DNA of 64,000 nucleotides, taken from the NCBI GenBank assembly GCA_011523735.1, contig WTGB01000165.1:62001-126000 (forward strand). Reading direction: 5' to 3'. Each line of letters opens with the position of its first letter. Position 1 is the first letter of the stretch. The stretch is from Chloroflexota bacterium (GTDB lineage Bacteria; Chloroflexota; Anaerolineae; Aggregatilineales; Phototrophicaceae). Of this stretch, positions 46,141-55,672 are shown in pieces. The position numbers and the translations under genes were made by a program. Below the pieces are notes generated by a model. The model did not search any database and was not told the origin of the DNA. It saw only the letters and a list, made by a program, of their open reading frames with translations.

Positions 46141-46887
46141 CTAAGTCTCGTAAGCCGCCAGGATCTCGTCAGTGATGCTCAAATTTGACGCGACAGTTTG
46201 AACATCGTCCGATTCCTCCAACTGCTCCATGAGACGCAAGTTCTGCAGCGCCTTGCCTTTGGAAATGTCCATCTCATTCTGCGGGAACCAACGCAGTTCC
46301 GCCTCTTCAAACTCGTAACCCGCTTGCGACAGCGCCTGTTCTACCGCGGCAAATTCATCTCGCGGTGTGTAGACTGTGATGATGCCATCTTCCTCAACAA
46401 CATCGTCAGCCCCGGCATCCGCCGCTTCCATGAAAAGCTCGTCAAAATCGCAGCCGTCCTTGACCGTGATATAACCCTTCTGGTCGAACTGCCACAAGAC
46501 GGCGCCGTTTGTCGCCAGGCTGCCTTCATGTTTGCTGAAGGCATGCTTGACCTCAGCCAGCGCTCGATTCTTGTTATCGGTCAGTATCTCTACAATATAG
46601 GCGACGCCCTCCGGCCCATAACCCTCATAGAGCATCTCAACCACTTCGCCGCCAGCGATTTCTCCCGTGCCCTTCTTTATGGCCCGCTCGATATTTTCCT
46701 TCGGCATGTTAGCAGCCCGCGCCTTGGCGATCGCCAGCTTAAGCTTGGGATTAGCACTCTCATCGCCACCACCGTCCCGGGCGGCAACCGTGATGTCGCG
46801 CCCTAGCCGAGTGAATATCTTGGCGCGTTTGGCGTCCTCCGCGCCTTTCTTGCGCTTGATCGTCGACCATTTGCTATGACCGGACAT
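46141..46887 (-). CDS. yebC: YebC/TACO1-family regulatory or translation factor
   Basis: This is a 248-aa protein from ATG 46887 (MSGHSKWSTIKRKKGAEDAK). The ORF track extends it 59 codons into the upstream region, which holds promoters. An AAGGGA site precedes the ATG. The three-domain family core is evident: 'NMPKENIERAIKKGTGEIAG', 'YEGYGPEGVAYIVEILTDNK'. YebC proteins were annotated as transcription regulators; several act in translation of polyproline stretches. That may be relevant given the Pro-rich LysM proteins nearby, which is speculation. Confidence 0.95.
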   Translation of the reverse strand: MSGHSKWSTIKRKKGAEDAKRAKIFTRLGRDITVAARDGGGDESANPKLKLAIAKARAANMPKENIERAIKKGTGEIAGGEVVEMLYEGYGPEGVAYIVEILTDNKNRALAEVKHAFSKHEGSLATNGAVLWQFDQKGYITVKDGCDFDELFMEAADAGADDVVEEDGIITVYTPRDEFAAVEQALSQAGYEFEEAELRWFPQNEMDISKGKALQNLRLMEQLEESDDVQTVASNLSITDEILAAYET

Positions 46888-46970
46888 AACGGCGTCCCTT
46901 CCGTAGCAATAATAGCGATTACGATTGTGCAAATTATACCGCAATATGACCACTACTATACAGTCTACAA

Positions 46971-46979
46971 TGCTATAAT
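46971..46979 (+). promoter_or_regulatory. Extended -10 promoter element TGCTATAAT
   Basis: This is a perfect extended -10 with a consensus TATAAT, 38 bases before the ATG at 47018. On the other strand a GGTATAATTT (46933-46938) may serve yebC. Confidence 0.65.
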
Positions 46980-47017
46980 AGCGTTGCGCCTTTAACTTTG
47001 TTTGAGACTGAAATCTG

Positions 47018-48412
47018 ATGGACGTCATGCAGCAGGCTGAAGAGGTCCTAGAAGCGGCGACCAATGAAGAACCGCGGTCCTCCTATTCGGGCCCCCTTCC
47101 GCCAGACAGGATCGCCTGGATCGTTATGCTGGCTGCCTTCGCTCTTTTCTGCACTGTCACACTCAGCACAATTTTCGGCGTCTATCACTATCTCTTCCGC
47201 TCCACGGTCGCGATGTCCGCGACGCTCCAGGTGGCAACCGGCACGATTGGTATTGTCCCCGGCGCCGATCCCACAGTTGTGGCTGTCCGCGAAAACCGGG
47301 AGCTAACCAACTCTATCACCGGCATCAGCACTGACTCGCTTTCACAGGCGACCATTCTGATTCGCGAAAGTCCGGCGGAAGCTGAAGCGGCCACCTTGTT
47401 GGCAGCCGTCACCCTTCAGGGCGATACACAGGTCACATTCAACAACGCCAATCGTCCCCGCTTTGAATGGAGCCAAAACCCGCAACATGTACTGTTCTCC
47501 GCTTTGAAAGGCGAGTTGGATGTCCTGGTAACCGGCGTAGGCGATCGCTCTTTCTTGATGGATATCTATAGCGACGATCTTAATTCGGACAAAGGCGTTA
47601 ATGTCCAGATACGCAGCAACGGCCGTTATCGCCTCAGCGTGACTGAAGACGAAGTCCGTGTGCTCAACCTCTCCGGCGAAGCGTATGCTTACTTCCGCGA
47701 TGATGATAGCCGAAGGGAATTGGTAAGAGGCGGACAGGAGTTGGTCGCTCGAATCGGCGCCCGTAGCATATCAAACCGTAGCACGACCGATAACTTCTTG
47801 AAGAATGGCAGTTTCAGTCTGCTCGAAGGCAGCCGGGCAACGAGTGCCCTGACAGACTGGCAATGCAGCGTAGTGCAGCGACAAGCCCCGCCTGGCAACT
47901 ATTCTCTTGTACGCTTCGACGGAAGGATCGGTCTACGCTTGAGTCGTTTTAACAATGCGCAATCAAATGGCGCAGTGCGCTGTACCCAATCATTCGCTGG
48001 TGAAGGCTTGTCAGTCAGTGAATACGATTCCCTGCGCGTATTGACCACCTTCAGAACAAATTATCAGTCACTGAGCGTCTGTGGCCGGGCTGCCAGCGAA
48101 TGTCCGCTTATGCTCCAAATTTCATATTTTGACGAGAATGCGCGCGACATCCGCCATTGGTACCGTGGCTTCTATTATGCGGACGATGTATCTGCCGATG
48201 CCAGGAAGCGATGCGATAGCTGCATACAGGATCACGTTGATATCAACCAGGGTGTGTGGTACACCTTCGATTCGGACAACCTGTTCAATTTGATAGCGGA
48301 CATCAACAAACCGGAGCGCATCAAGTCGGTCTCGTTTTACGCGTCCGGCCACCAGTTTGACACGATTGTGAGCGAAATGATTCTGCTTCTAGGCGAGTCT
48401 TCTGCCGGCTGA
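47018..48412 (+). CDS. Membrane-anchored FecR-like protein, function unknown
   Basis: The 464-aa protein has a cytosolic N-terminus of about 35 residues and one membrane helix ('IAWIVMLAAFALFCTVTLST'). An external part with FecR-like beta repeats follows ('VNVQIRSNGRYRLSVTEDEV', 'LNLSGEAYAYFRDDDSRREL'). A C-terminal jelly-roll-like region (about 265-460) has paired cysteines. FecR-type domains usually signal to sigma factors, but no sigma gene is adjacent. The next gene starts 46 bases on. Confidence 0.75.
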   Translation: MDVMQQAEEVLEAATNEEPRSSYSGPLPPDRIAWIVMLAAFALFCTVTLSTIFGVYHYLFRSTVAMSATLQVATGTIGIVPGADPTVVAVRENRELTNSITGISTDSLSQATILIRESPAEAEAATLLAAVTLQGDTQVTFNNANRPRFEWSQNPQHVLFSALKGELDVLVTGVGDRSFLMDIYSDDLNSDKGVNVQIRSNGRYRLSVTEDEVRVLNLSGEAYAYFRDDDSRRELVRGGQELVARIGARSISNRSTTDNFLKNGSFSLLEGSRATSALTDWQCSVVQRQAPPGNYSLVRFDGRIGLRLSRFNNAQSNGAVRCTQSFAGEGLSVSEYDSLRVLTTFRTNYQSLSVCGRAASECPLMLQISYFDENARDIRHWYRGFYYADDVSADARKRCDSCIQDHVDINQGVWYTFDSDNLFNLIADINKPERIKSVSFYASGHQFDTIVSEMILLLGESSAG

Positions 48413-48458
48413 ATGCGGGCAGCCACGGTCTAGCATTTCCTTGTCAAAGGTCTCGCGC

Positions 48459-48989
48459 ATGCCAGAAAGTCTCAACGACATATTGCTAGTAGCGACGCTC
48501 TTTGCAGCCGTTGTCATCGCCGCATTCTGGCTGGCGATAGTTTTGTGGGCATATCGGGATATGCGCTCACGTTCGCGCGATCCCCTGGCGCAGTTGCTGG
48601 TAGCGCTTCTTGTCTTCCTGCTTAATGTGCCCGGCCTTTTCATCTATATTTTGTTGCGCCCTCGTGAAACCCTGTCCGCCGCGTACGAACGCTCGCTGGA
48701 AGAGGAAGCGCTGCTGCAGGAAATCGAGGAAAGGCCCAGTTGCCCCGGCTGCGCGCAACGTGTGCAGCAGGACTGGCAAGCCTGCCCTCATTGTCATCAT
48801 CGTCTGAAGAAAGCCTGCGTAAACTGCGGCTACTTGCTCGAGCTTCCTTGGAACATCTGCCCGCGTTGCACGACAAGCCAAGTCAATTACACGTCTGACG
48901 GCACCATTGCTACAAAATCACGGCATGTCAAGCCCTCAGAGCCGGCGCCAATCGACGCAAAATGGGTTGCATCACAACAGTTGGATTGA
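48459..48989 (+). CDS. Membrane protein with double zinc ribbon
   Basis: This is a 176-aa protein from ATG 48459; the ORF-track start is a TTG six codons earlier, and an AAAGG lies eight bases before the ATG. Two hydrophobic segments ('LLVATLFAAVVIAAFWLAIV', 'LLVALLVFLLNVPGLFIYIL') precede two zinc ribbons with CxxC pairs: 'CPGCAQRVQQDWQACPHCHH' and 'CVNCGYLLELPWNICPRC'. The ribbons face the cytoplasm if the loop is outside. Function unknown; it is probably cotranscribed with the FecR-like gene. Confidence 0.82.
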   Translation: MPESLNDILLVATLFAAVVIAAFWLAIVLWAYRDMRSRSRDPLAQLLVALLVFLLNVPGLFIYILLRPRETLSAAYERSLEEEALLQEIEERPSCPGCAQRVQQDWQACPHCHHRLKKACVNCGYLLELPWNICPRCTTSQVNYTSDGTIATKSRHVKPSEPAPIDAKWVASQQLD

Positions 48990-49045
48990 ACCCGTAGCTG
49001 CGCTGACTGCTCGCTTTTCAGCCTCGCTTGCCCCGGAAAACGAAC

Positions 49046-50515
49046 TCAGATTTCGCCTTCTTCGCCAACTATGTGAATCTTTATAAGGTTCGTGCGACCG
49101 TCAATGCCGAAGGGCACCCCCGCAATGATAACCAGCCTGTCGCCACGCCGCACCAAGCCCTTGTCATGCGCTGCCCGAATGATGATGCTTATCATTTCGT
49201 CTATCGTCGTAAACTCTTCTACCAGCAGCGGCGTCACGCCCCAGACAAGCGCCATTCTTCGTTGTGTGGTTGCCATCGGCGTCATACAGAGGATTGGGGT
49301 TCTGGGCCTTTCTTTGGCCACGCGCCGAGTTGTATAGCCTGACATGCTGGTGGTTACAATCGCTTTCGGCTCGATCGCTTGCGAAATGTCGAATGTCGCT
49401 CGGCTAATTGCGATTGAACTGTCCTCGCGCGATTGGCTTGCGCGGATGCCTTCCATGGCGTCGGTGGCCAGTGTGCTGAAATTATGCAGGTTGCGCTCAG
49501 CGATTGTCGCAATCTCGCTCATCACTTCGACTGAGCGGACCGGATAGTTGCCACTAGCGCTTTCTGCGCTCAACATAATCGCATCCGTCCCGTCCAGAAT
49601 CGCGTTGTAAACATCGCTCGCCTCCGCGCGGGTCGGGCGCGGATTGTCTGTCATCGATTCCAGCATTTGCGTGGCCGTGATGACCGGCTTGGCCGCCGCA
49701 TTGCACAACTTGATTATCCGCTTCTGATGATAGGGCACTTCCTCCGCTGGCGTTTCAATGCCCAGGTCGCCGCGCGCCACCATAATGCCGTCGCAAATTT
49801 CAATGATCTCTTCGATATTCTCCAGCGCCTCGCCCATCTCGATTTTGGCGATGATCGCCGCATCTTTGCCCAGTTCTGCCATCAGCGTTTTGAGCTCGCG
49901 AATGTCGTTGGCACTGCGGACAAATGACATCGCGATATAGTCGCAGTCTTGAGCGAGCGCAAACCTAATGTCTTCGCGATCTTTTTCGGTTATGGCGGAA
50001 AGTGTCAAGCGGGCATTAGGCGCCGACACGCCCTTGCGCGGCTTTAGCGCCCCACCGACGACGACATTGCAGACGAGGTTCCGGCCATCGGCTTCTTTCA
50101 CGCGAAACTGCAAATTGCCATCATCCAGCAAGAGTATCGTGCCAGCCCGGATATCCCGCACAAATTCAGGATGCGGCAGCGATACCACTCCGTTCGATCC
50201 GACTACATCATCACTTGTCAGCGTAATAGTATCCCCTATATCCAATACCATTGGCTCGGGCTCAAACATTCCCAGCCGTATCTTGGGTCCCTGGATATCA
50301 CATAGGATAGCCACCACGCTGTCTTCTTCCGCGGAAATGCGGCGGATATGTTCGATTACTCTGCCGTGTGTTTCCCGGTCGCCATGCGAAAAATTGATGC
50401 GGGCGACATTCATGCCCGCGCGGATCATATCGCGCAAGACATCTGGTTCGCGGGATGCGGGACCGATTGTGGCTACGATCTTGGTGTGTTTGTTATCCAA
50501 TCTCGGTCGCACTCT
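49046..50515 (-). CDS. pyk: Pyruvate kinase
   Basis: This glycolytic enzyme of about 490 aa transfers phosphate from phosphoenolpyruvate to ADP. Signatures are 'KIVATIGPASREPDVLRDMI', 'GMNVARINFSHGD', and the active-site 'AIIAKIEMGEALENIEEII' with catalytic Lys. The C-terminal regulatory domain ends at the usual length; there is no extra PEP-utiliser domain. The start is uncertain: GTG 50515 has AAAGGGA five bases upstream, whereas the ORF-track GTG at 50536 has no clear site. It follows eno closely, forming an eno-pyk operon. Confidence 0.95.
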   Translation of the reverse strand, partial: RVRPRLDNKHTKIVATIGPASREPDVLRDMIRAGMNVARINFSHGDRETHGRVIEHIRRISAEEDSVVAILCDIQGPKIRLGMFEPEPMVLDIGDTITLTSDDVVGSNGVVSLPHPEFVRDIRAGTILLLDDGNLQFRVKEADGRNLVCNVVVGGALKPRKGVSAPNARLTLSAITEKDREDIRFALAQDCDYIAMSFVRSANDIRELKTLMAELGKDAAIIAKIEMGEALENIEEIIEICDGIMVARGDLGIETPAEEVPYHQKRIIKLCNAAAKPVITATQMLESMTDNPRPTRAEASDVYNAILDGTDAIMLSAESASGNYPVRSVEVMSEIATIAERNLHNFSTLATDAMEGIRASQSREDSSIAISRATFDISQAIEPKAIVTTSMSGYTTRRVAKERPRTPILCMTPMATTQRRMALVWGVTPLLVEEFTTIDEMISIIIRAAHDKGLVRRGDRLVIIAGVPFGIDGRTNLIKIHIVGEEGEI

Positions 50516-50541
50516 TGTCCCTTTCGAACTCGCCACAGCAC

Positions 50542-51837
<1,296 letters not shown>

Positions 51838-51909
51838 CTATGAGCCTCCGATGATCCCCGGCTGCTGATGCGCAGCCGCTTCGAGCATCCAAATACAGCT
51901 AGATATGAT

Positions 51910-51939
51910 AGTATACCTTTTGCCGCAATCACACCTCAA
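51910..51939 (-). promoter_or_regulatory. Candidate promoter of eno-pyk
   Basis: On the minus strand TTGAGG (51939-51934), an 18-base spacer and TATACT (51915-51910) lie about 73 bases upstream of the eno ATG. Confidence 0.5.
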
Positions 51940-52084
51940 CATCAACTGTCAAGTCTTTAAGAAAATCCTGACTCGACTTGATGTACCCGGTATGTAAATC
52001 CTCTACTGCTCACTTCGTCGAATCTCTTCAACGCGCGAACATTTAGTCGCCTATTCCCAGTTGATTTCTGCTATACTGACCACC

Positions 52085-52228
52085 ATGAACGCTAGATCGC
52101 CAATCCAGCATTTAATCCGAAAACATACCGTCCCTAACCCCAAAATCAACGCTATCGCGAAATCTATATTTCAACCCCGAAAAATGCCGCTGTATACATA
52201 CTGTATCGATAGAGACTGGCAAATATGA
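52085..52228 (+). CDS. Possible leaderless small ORF, 47 aa
   Basis: The ATG lies eight bases after an extended -10 TGCTATACT, where transcription would begin, so an mRNA would be leaderless. The product (MNARSPIQHLIRKHTVPNPK...) is basic and has no recognised family. It may be noise in an unconstrained region. Confidence 0.2.
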   Translation: MNARSPIQHLIRKHTVPNPKINAIAKSIFQPRKMPLYTYCIDRDWQI

Positions 52229-52233
52229 TATCC

Positions 52234-52330
52234 AATTGTCGTCTTTTCTCATCCTTTATTCATCCTCGATTGATCTTTTTTCATCCTCTGTTCATCCTCA
52301 ATTGGTCTTTTTTCATCCTTTGCTTATCTA
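52234..52330. repeat. Tandem ~32-bp repeat with five phased TCATCCT heptamers
   Basis: The unit 'ATTGRTCTTTTTTCATCCT...' recurs about three times. TCATCCT starts at 52249, 52260, 52281, 52292 and 52313, giving spacings of 11, 21, 11 and 21 bases. A degenerate sixth copy (TTATCTA) lies 11 bases after the fifth. Heptamers in pairs with 4-base spacers resemble OmpR/PhoB-type direct-repeat sites. Confidence 0.75.
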
Positions 52331-52439
52331 ACGGAATGACCGTGAGCGGACACAGAAATGGCGAAACATTCTCGGCTTGTCTTCCCGGATTCTGCAAGCG
52401 CGCAGATAAGGGGTTGAACTCAAACCGTCCCCTTGCGCG

Positions 52440-52469
52440 TTGCTGGATCCAGCGCGCATCAATTAGAAT
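52440..52469 (+). promoter_or_regulatory. Candidate promoter and palindrome upstream of iscS-mnmA
   Basis: TTGCTG, an 18-base spacer and TAGAAT lie 38 bases before the iscS ATG. The perfect 12-bp palindrome GCTGGATCCAGC (52442-52453) overlaps the -35 and spacer, which is where a repressor would act. Both are inferred by eye. Confidence 0.45.
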
Positions 52470-52506
52470 GAGATAATCTGTGGCAGTAAACAGAAACACG
52501 CGAATC

Positions 52507-53685
52507 ATGAAAACAAAACGCCAGGTCTACCTCGACTATTCCGCGTCCACGCCGGTCGATCCCCGCGTCTTGGAAGCGATGATGCCATATTTCAGCGAAG
52601 TCTATGGCAATCCTACTTCAGCGCATCGCTATGGACGGGCGGCTGAACGCGCCATCGAGGACGCCCGCGAAACCGTCGCGGCCATTCTCAACTGCCAGCC
52701 GGCCGAGATCATCTTCACCAGCGGTGGCTCGGAAAGCGACAACCTCGCGATCCGCGGCGCGGCTTGGCGGGCGCGGATGCATAATGCCCCCGCGCGGCTC
52801 ATCACATCGCCGGTGGAACACAGCGCCGTGACCAACACTATGCGGCAAATGAGCCAGCTTATGGGTTTCGAATCGGTCGTCTTGCCCGTCGATCGTTATG
52901 GGCTGGTCAATACATTTGCCTTTCGCGAAGCTTGTGAACAGGGCGGCGCTATCGCAAGCATCATCTACGCAAACAACGAACTGGGCAGCGTGAATGACTT
53001 GCCTGCTCTAGCAGCGGTCGCCAGGTCCAGCGGCATTCTATTTCATACCGACGCCGTGCAGGCCGGCGGGCAGTTGACTCTCGATGTCGAGCAGCTAGGT
53101 GTTGATATGCTCAGCCTTTCGGCGCATAAATTCTATGGACCAAAGGGCGTCGGCATACTCTACCTGCGAAAAGGCGTCGAGTTGGCGCCCACGCTTACCG
53201 GCGGGAGCCACGAACACGGACGCCGCGCCGGCACGCACAATACGCCTTTCATCATCGGCCTTGCCCGCGCGCTGGAATTGGCGCATCAAGAGAACGCGGA
53301 GCGACTCGCCCATTTTCAGCAGATGCGCGACAGACTGGTCAGTGGCGTCTTGAGTCGTGTCCCCGGCGCGCAATTGAGCGGTCACCCGGACAAACGCCTG
53401 CCATCTCACGCCAGCTTCATCTTCGCTGGCATTGATGCCAACGCGCTGTTGATTCACCTCGATATGAACGGCATCGCAGCCAGCAGCGGTTCAGCCTGCA
53501 AGACCGGCAATCCGGAACCATCCGAAATCTTGCTGGCGGTTGGCTATACCGCTGAACAAGCGAAGAGCGGCTTGCGCTTGTCAGTCGGCGCCCACACAAC
53601 CCAAGAGGACATCAATTACACTGTGGACGTACTTGTGAATGCCGTTGAGAAACTGAGCCTGTTGAATCGCGAGGGTCTGTCATGA
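52507..53685 (+). CDS. iscS: Cysteine desulfurase (IscS/NifS class)
   Basis: This is a 392-aa PLP enzyme from ATG 52507 (MKTKRQVYLDYSASTP); the ORF-track GTG at 52480 adds nine residues. The PLP lysine is in 'SLSAHKFYGPKGVGILYLRK', the PLP-contact His in 'SPVEHSAVTN', and the catalytic Cys in 'ASSGSACKTGNPEPSEILLA'. That is the class I loop type that can hand sulfur to partners. It overlaps mnmA by four bases (ATGA), so its main job is probably tRNA thiolation. It may also feed SufU, because no sufS lies in the suf cluster. Confidence 0.95.
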   Translation: MKTKRQVYLDYSASTPVDPRVLEAMMPYFSEVYGNPTSAHRYGRAAERAIEDARETVAAILNCQPAEIIFTSGGSESDNLAIRGAAWRARMHNAPARLITSPVEHSAVTNTMRQMSQLMGFESVVLPVDRYGLVNTFAFREACEQGGAIASIIYANNELGSVNDLPALAAVARSSGILFHTDAVQAGGQLTLDVEQLGVDMLSLSAHKFYGPKGVGILYLRKGVELAPTLTGGSHEHGRRAGTHNTPFIIGLARALELAHQENAERLAHFQQMRDRLVSGVLSRVPGAQLSGHPDKRLPSHASFIFAGIDANALLIHLDMNGIAASSGSACKTGNPEPSEILLAVGYTAEQAKSGLRLSVGAHTTQEDINYTVDVLVNAVEKLSLLNREGLS

Positions 53686-54809
53686 TCCGGTCAAATACGC
53701 GCGTCGTCGTCGCGATGAGCGGCGGTGTGGACAGCTCGGTCGCTGCCGCGCTCTTGGTCGAAGCCGGTTACGATGTCGTCGGCATGATGATGCGCCTCTG
53801 GTCCGATCCGGCTTTAGGCGGCGCTGAGCATAATCGCTGTTGTACGCCCGATCAAATGAGCGACGCCCGCCGTATCGCCGACAAGCTGGGCATTCCCTTC
53901 TACGTGCTGGATACGAAGGACATCTTCCGCCAAACGGTCGTTCAGTATTTCATCGATCAGCATCGCGATGGGTATACGCCTAATCCCTGCCTTGAATGCA
54001 ACCGCCGCATCCGCTTTGATTGGCTGCTGCGCAACGCTCTGGCACTGGATGCCGACTACCTGGCCACCGGTCACTACGCGCGTATCGCAACAGATGAAAA
54101 CGGTGACTGGCTTCTGCGCCGCGGTCTTGATGCAGATAAAGACCAGAGCTATGTCCTGAGTGTAATGAGCCAGGATCAACTCGGACGCACGCTCTTTCCA
54201 GTGGGCGAATATCCCAAGTCCGAAGTGCGGAAACTGGCCGCGGAACTCGGACTTGATGTCGCCAGCAAGAAAGATAGCCAGGACCTCTGCTTCCTGGGCA
54301 ATAGCGATTATCGCAATTTCCTGCGACTGCACGCCCCCGATGTTATAAAGCCCGGACCAATCGTGAACAGGGCCGGCGATGTGCTTGGCAAGCACCAGGG
54401 CCTGGCGAATTACACTATCGGGCAAAGAAAAGGCTTGGGGATCTCATCCCAAGAGCCTTTGTACGTCTTGGCAATGAACGACATCAGAAACGCTCTCGTC
54501 GTCGGCACTCGGGATCAGCTCGGCCGCGATACGCTGACCGCGGAGCATGTCAACTGGGTGAGCGGCGCGCCCCCGTCAGAATCCTTTCGCTGCCATGTCA
54601 AGATTCGTTACCGCGCCCAACCGCAACCAGCCACGATTGAAGTCAGCGCCGACGGTGTTATGCAGGTGCGCTTTGACGAGCCACAGCGCGATATCACGCC
54701 GGGACAAGCCGCTGTTGTCTATCAAGGCGATGTCTGCCTTGGTGGCGGTGTCATCGCCAAGTTTGAAGAGTTGGAGGGCGCTGCCCTCCAGCGTGAACCG
54801 GCCGTATGA
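53682..54809 (+). CDS. mnmA: tRNA-specific 2-thiouridylase MnmA
   Basis: The 375-aa enzyme thiolates U34 of Lys, Glu and Gln tRNAs. The PP-loop is 'VVAMSGGVDSSVAAALLVEA'. The catalytic cysteines are in 'GYTPNPCLECNRRIRFD' and 'KKDSQDLCFLGNSDYRNFL', and the C-terminal beta-barrel carries 'ITPGQAAVVYQGDVCLGGGV'. It begins inside the iscS stop (ATGA), a common desulfurase-thiouridylase coupling. Confidence 0.96.
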   Translation: MIRSNTRVVVAMSGGVDSSVAAALLVEAGYDVVGMMMRLWSDPALGGAEHNRCCTPDQMSDARRIADKLGIPFYVLDTKDIFRQTVVQYFIDQHRDGYTPNPCLECNRRIRFDWLLRNALALDADYLATGHYARIATDENGDWLLRRGLDADKDQSYVLSVMSQDQLGRTLFPVGEYPKSEVRKLAAELGLDVASKKDSQDLCFLGNSDYRNFLRLHAPDVIKPGPIVNRAGDVLGKHQGLANYTIGQRKGLGISSQEPLYVLAMNDIRNALVVGTRDQLGRDTLTAEHVNWVSGAPPSESFRCHVKIRYRAQPQPATIEVSADGVMQVRFDEPQRDITPGQAAVVYQGDVCLGGGVIAKFEELEGAALQREPAV

Positions 54810-54845
54810 AGACGTCATAATGCATGCGAACCAGACTACAGCCGG

Positions 54846-55652
54846 TCACATTTGCAACCCAAACACCACATGGCTTATCTCACCTTGGAAAAGCAGCACA
54901 AGGGTCGTAGCCATGAGGATATAGGGAGCGTATGGTAAGGCCGTGAATCGCTTGTATCGGCGCTTGCGCAGGCGGGTTAGCGCCAAATACACGGCCGCTC
55001 CGGCGCCAGCGAGCGCGATCGCCAAGACTATCGCCACTAGTATGTTGGGAAATCCCAAGATTAACCCGGCGAGCCCCATGAGGTAAACATCGCCCAGACC
55101 AAACACAGGAGTGGCGACTCTCTTCACCAGTCCATCAAATAGCCGACCGCCCAAATATATGAGCGAAAAAGTCGCGCCCCCGCATAAGCCGCCGACAAGC
55201 GCTGATGCCAAGTTCGGCGGGCTCTGAGGAAAAACTGCCGCGTCAACAACAGCGAGCGCAGCCGCAAACATTACTGGCTTGATCAGTATCTGCCGCCGCT
55301 CCAAATCCACCACCGCGAGGAGTACAAATATCACGGCATAAGCCTGCCAGATTAGCCGCTGCCCGCTCGGCAAGGAGGCATCATCTCCCGTTACGAACTG
55401 CGTTATCGCCATCAGCCCGGCCAGAGTCAACTCGGTCAATGGATAGCGCCAGCTCAGCTTGGAGTGGGGCGGTTTGGCTTGCCATACTTCGAAGAGCAAT
55501 GCGGTGACCCCCAGCCAAGCATAGACCGGACGCCGGCTGCCATCTTCGTTGCGAGGAGGCCGCGGGAACCGTCCCGCTGGCAGTTCGTCAGCCAGCGCGT
55601 TGACCGCGCCGCCGACGAGCATACCAACTATGGCAATCAGAACGATGTCCAT
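54846..55652 (-). CDS. A24-family prepilin peptidase-like protein
   Basis: The 268-aa polytopic membrane protein has the two catalytic aspartates of type IV prepilin peptidases: 'LLAVVDLERRQI' and the GxGD motif 'PVFGLGDVYLMGLAGLILGF'. The N-terminal methylase region is short and lacks the CxxC zinc pair, so it may be a peptidase without N-methylation. No pilin or pilus ATPase gene is in the window. It ends the leftward five-gene operon that starts at 57852. Confidence 0.85.
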   Translation of the reverse strand: MDIVLIAIVGMLVGGAVNALADELPAGRFPRPPRNEDGSRRPVYAWLGVTALLFEVWQAKPPHSKLSWRYPLTELTLAGLMAITQFVTGDDASLPSGQRLIWQAYAVIFVLLAVVDLERRQILIKPVMFAAALAVVDAAVFPQSPPNLASALVGGLCGGATFSLIYLGGRLFDGLVKRVATPVFGLGDVYLMGLAGLILGFPNILVAIVLAIALAGAGAAVYLALTRLRKRRYKRFTALPYAPYILMATTLVLLFQGEISHVVFGLQM

Positions 55653-55672
55653 GGTCGTGCACCCGGCAGCCT

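Larger units (their letters stand above)
51940..52506. other. Long intergenic region between eno and iscS
   Basis: No protein family is recognised here. The region contains an extended -10 (TGCTATACT, 52069-52077), a 47-codon ORF just after it (52085-52228), a helically phased TCATCCT array (52249-52319) and a GCTGGATCCAGC palindrome at a possible iscS promoter. The 83-aa plus ORF (52225-52476) and 75-aa minus ORF read through the repeats and look spurious. Confidence 0.55.

Noticed and set aside
52225-52476. 83-aa plus ORF across the TCATCCT repeats
   Set aside because: The peptide reflects the pyrimidine-rich repeat (Phe/Ile/His/Pro) with no start-site support, so a regulatory array explains the sequence better.
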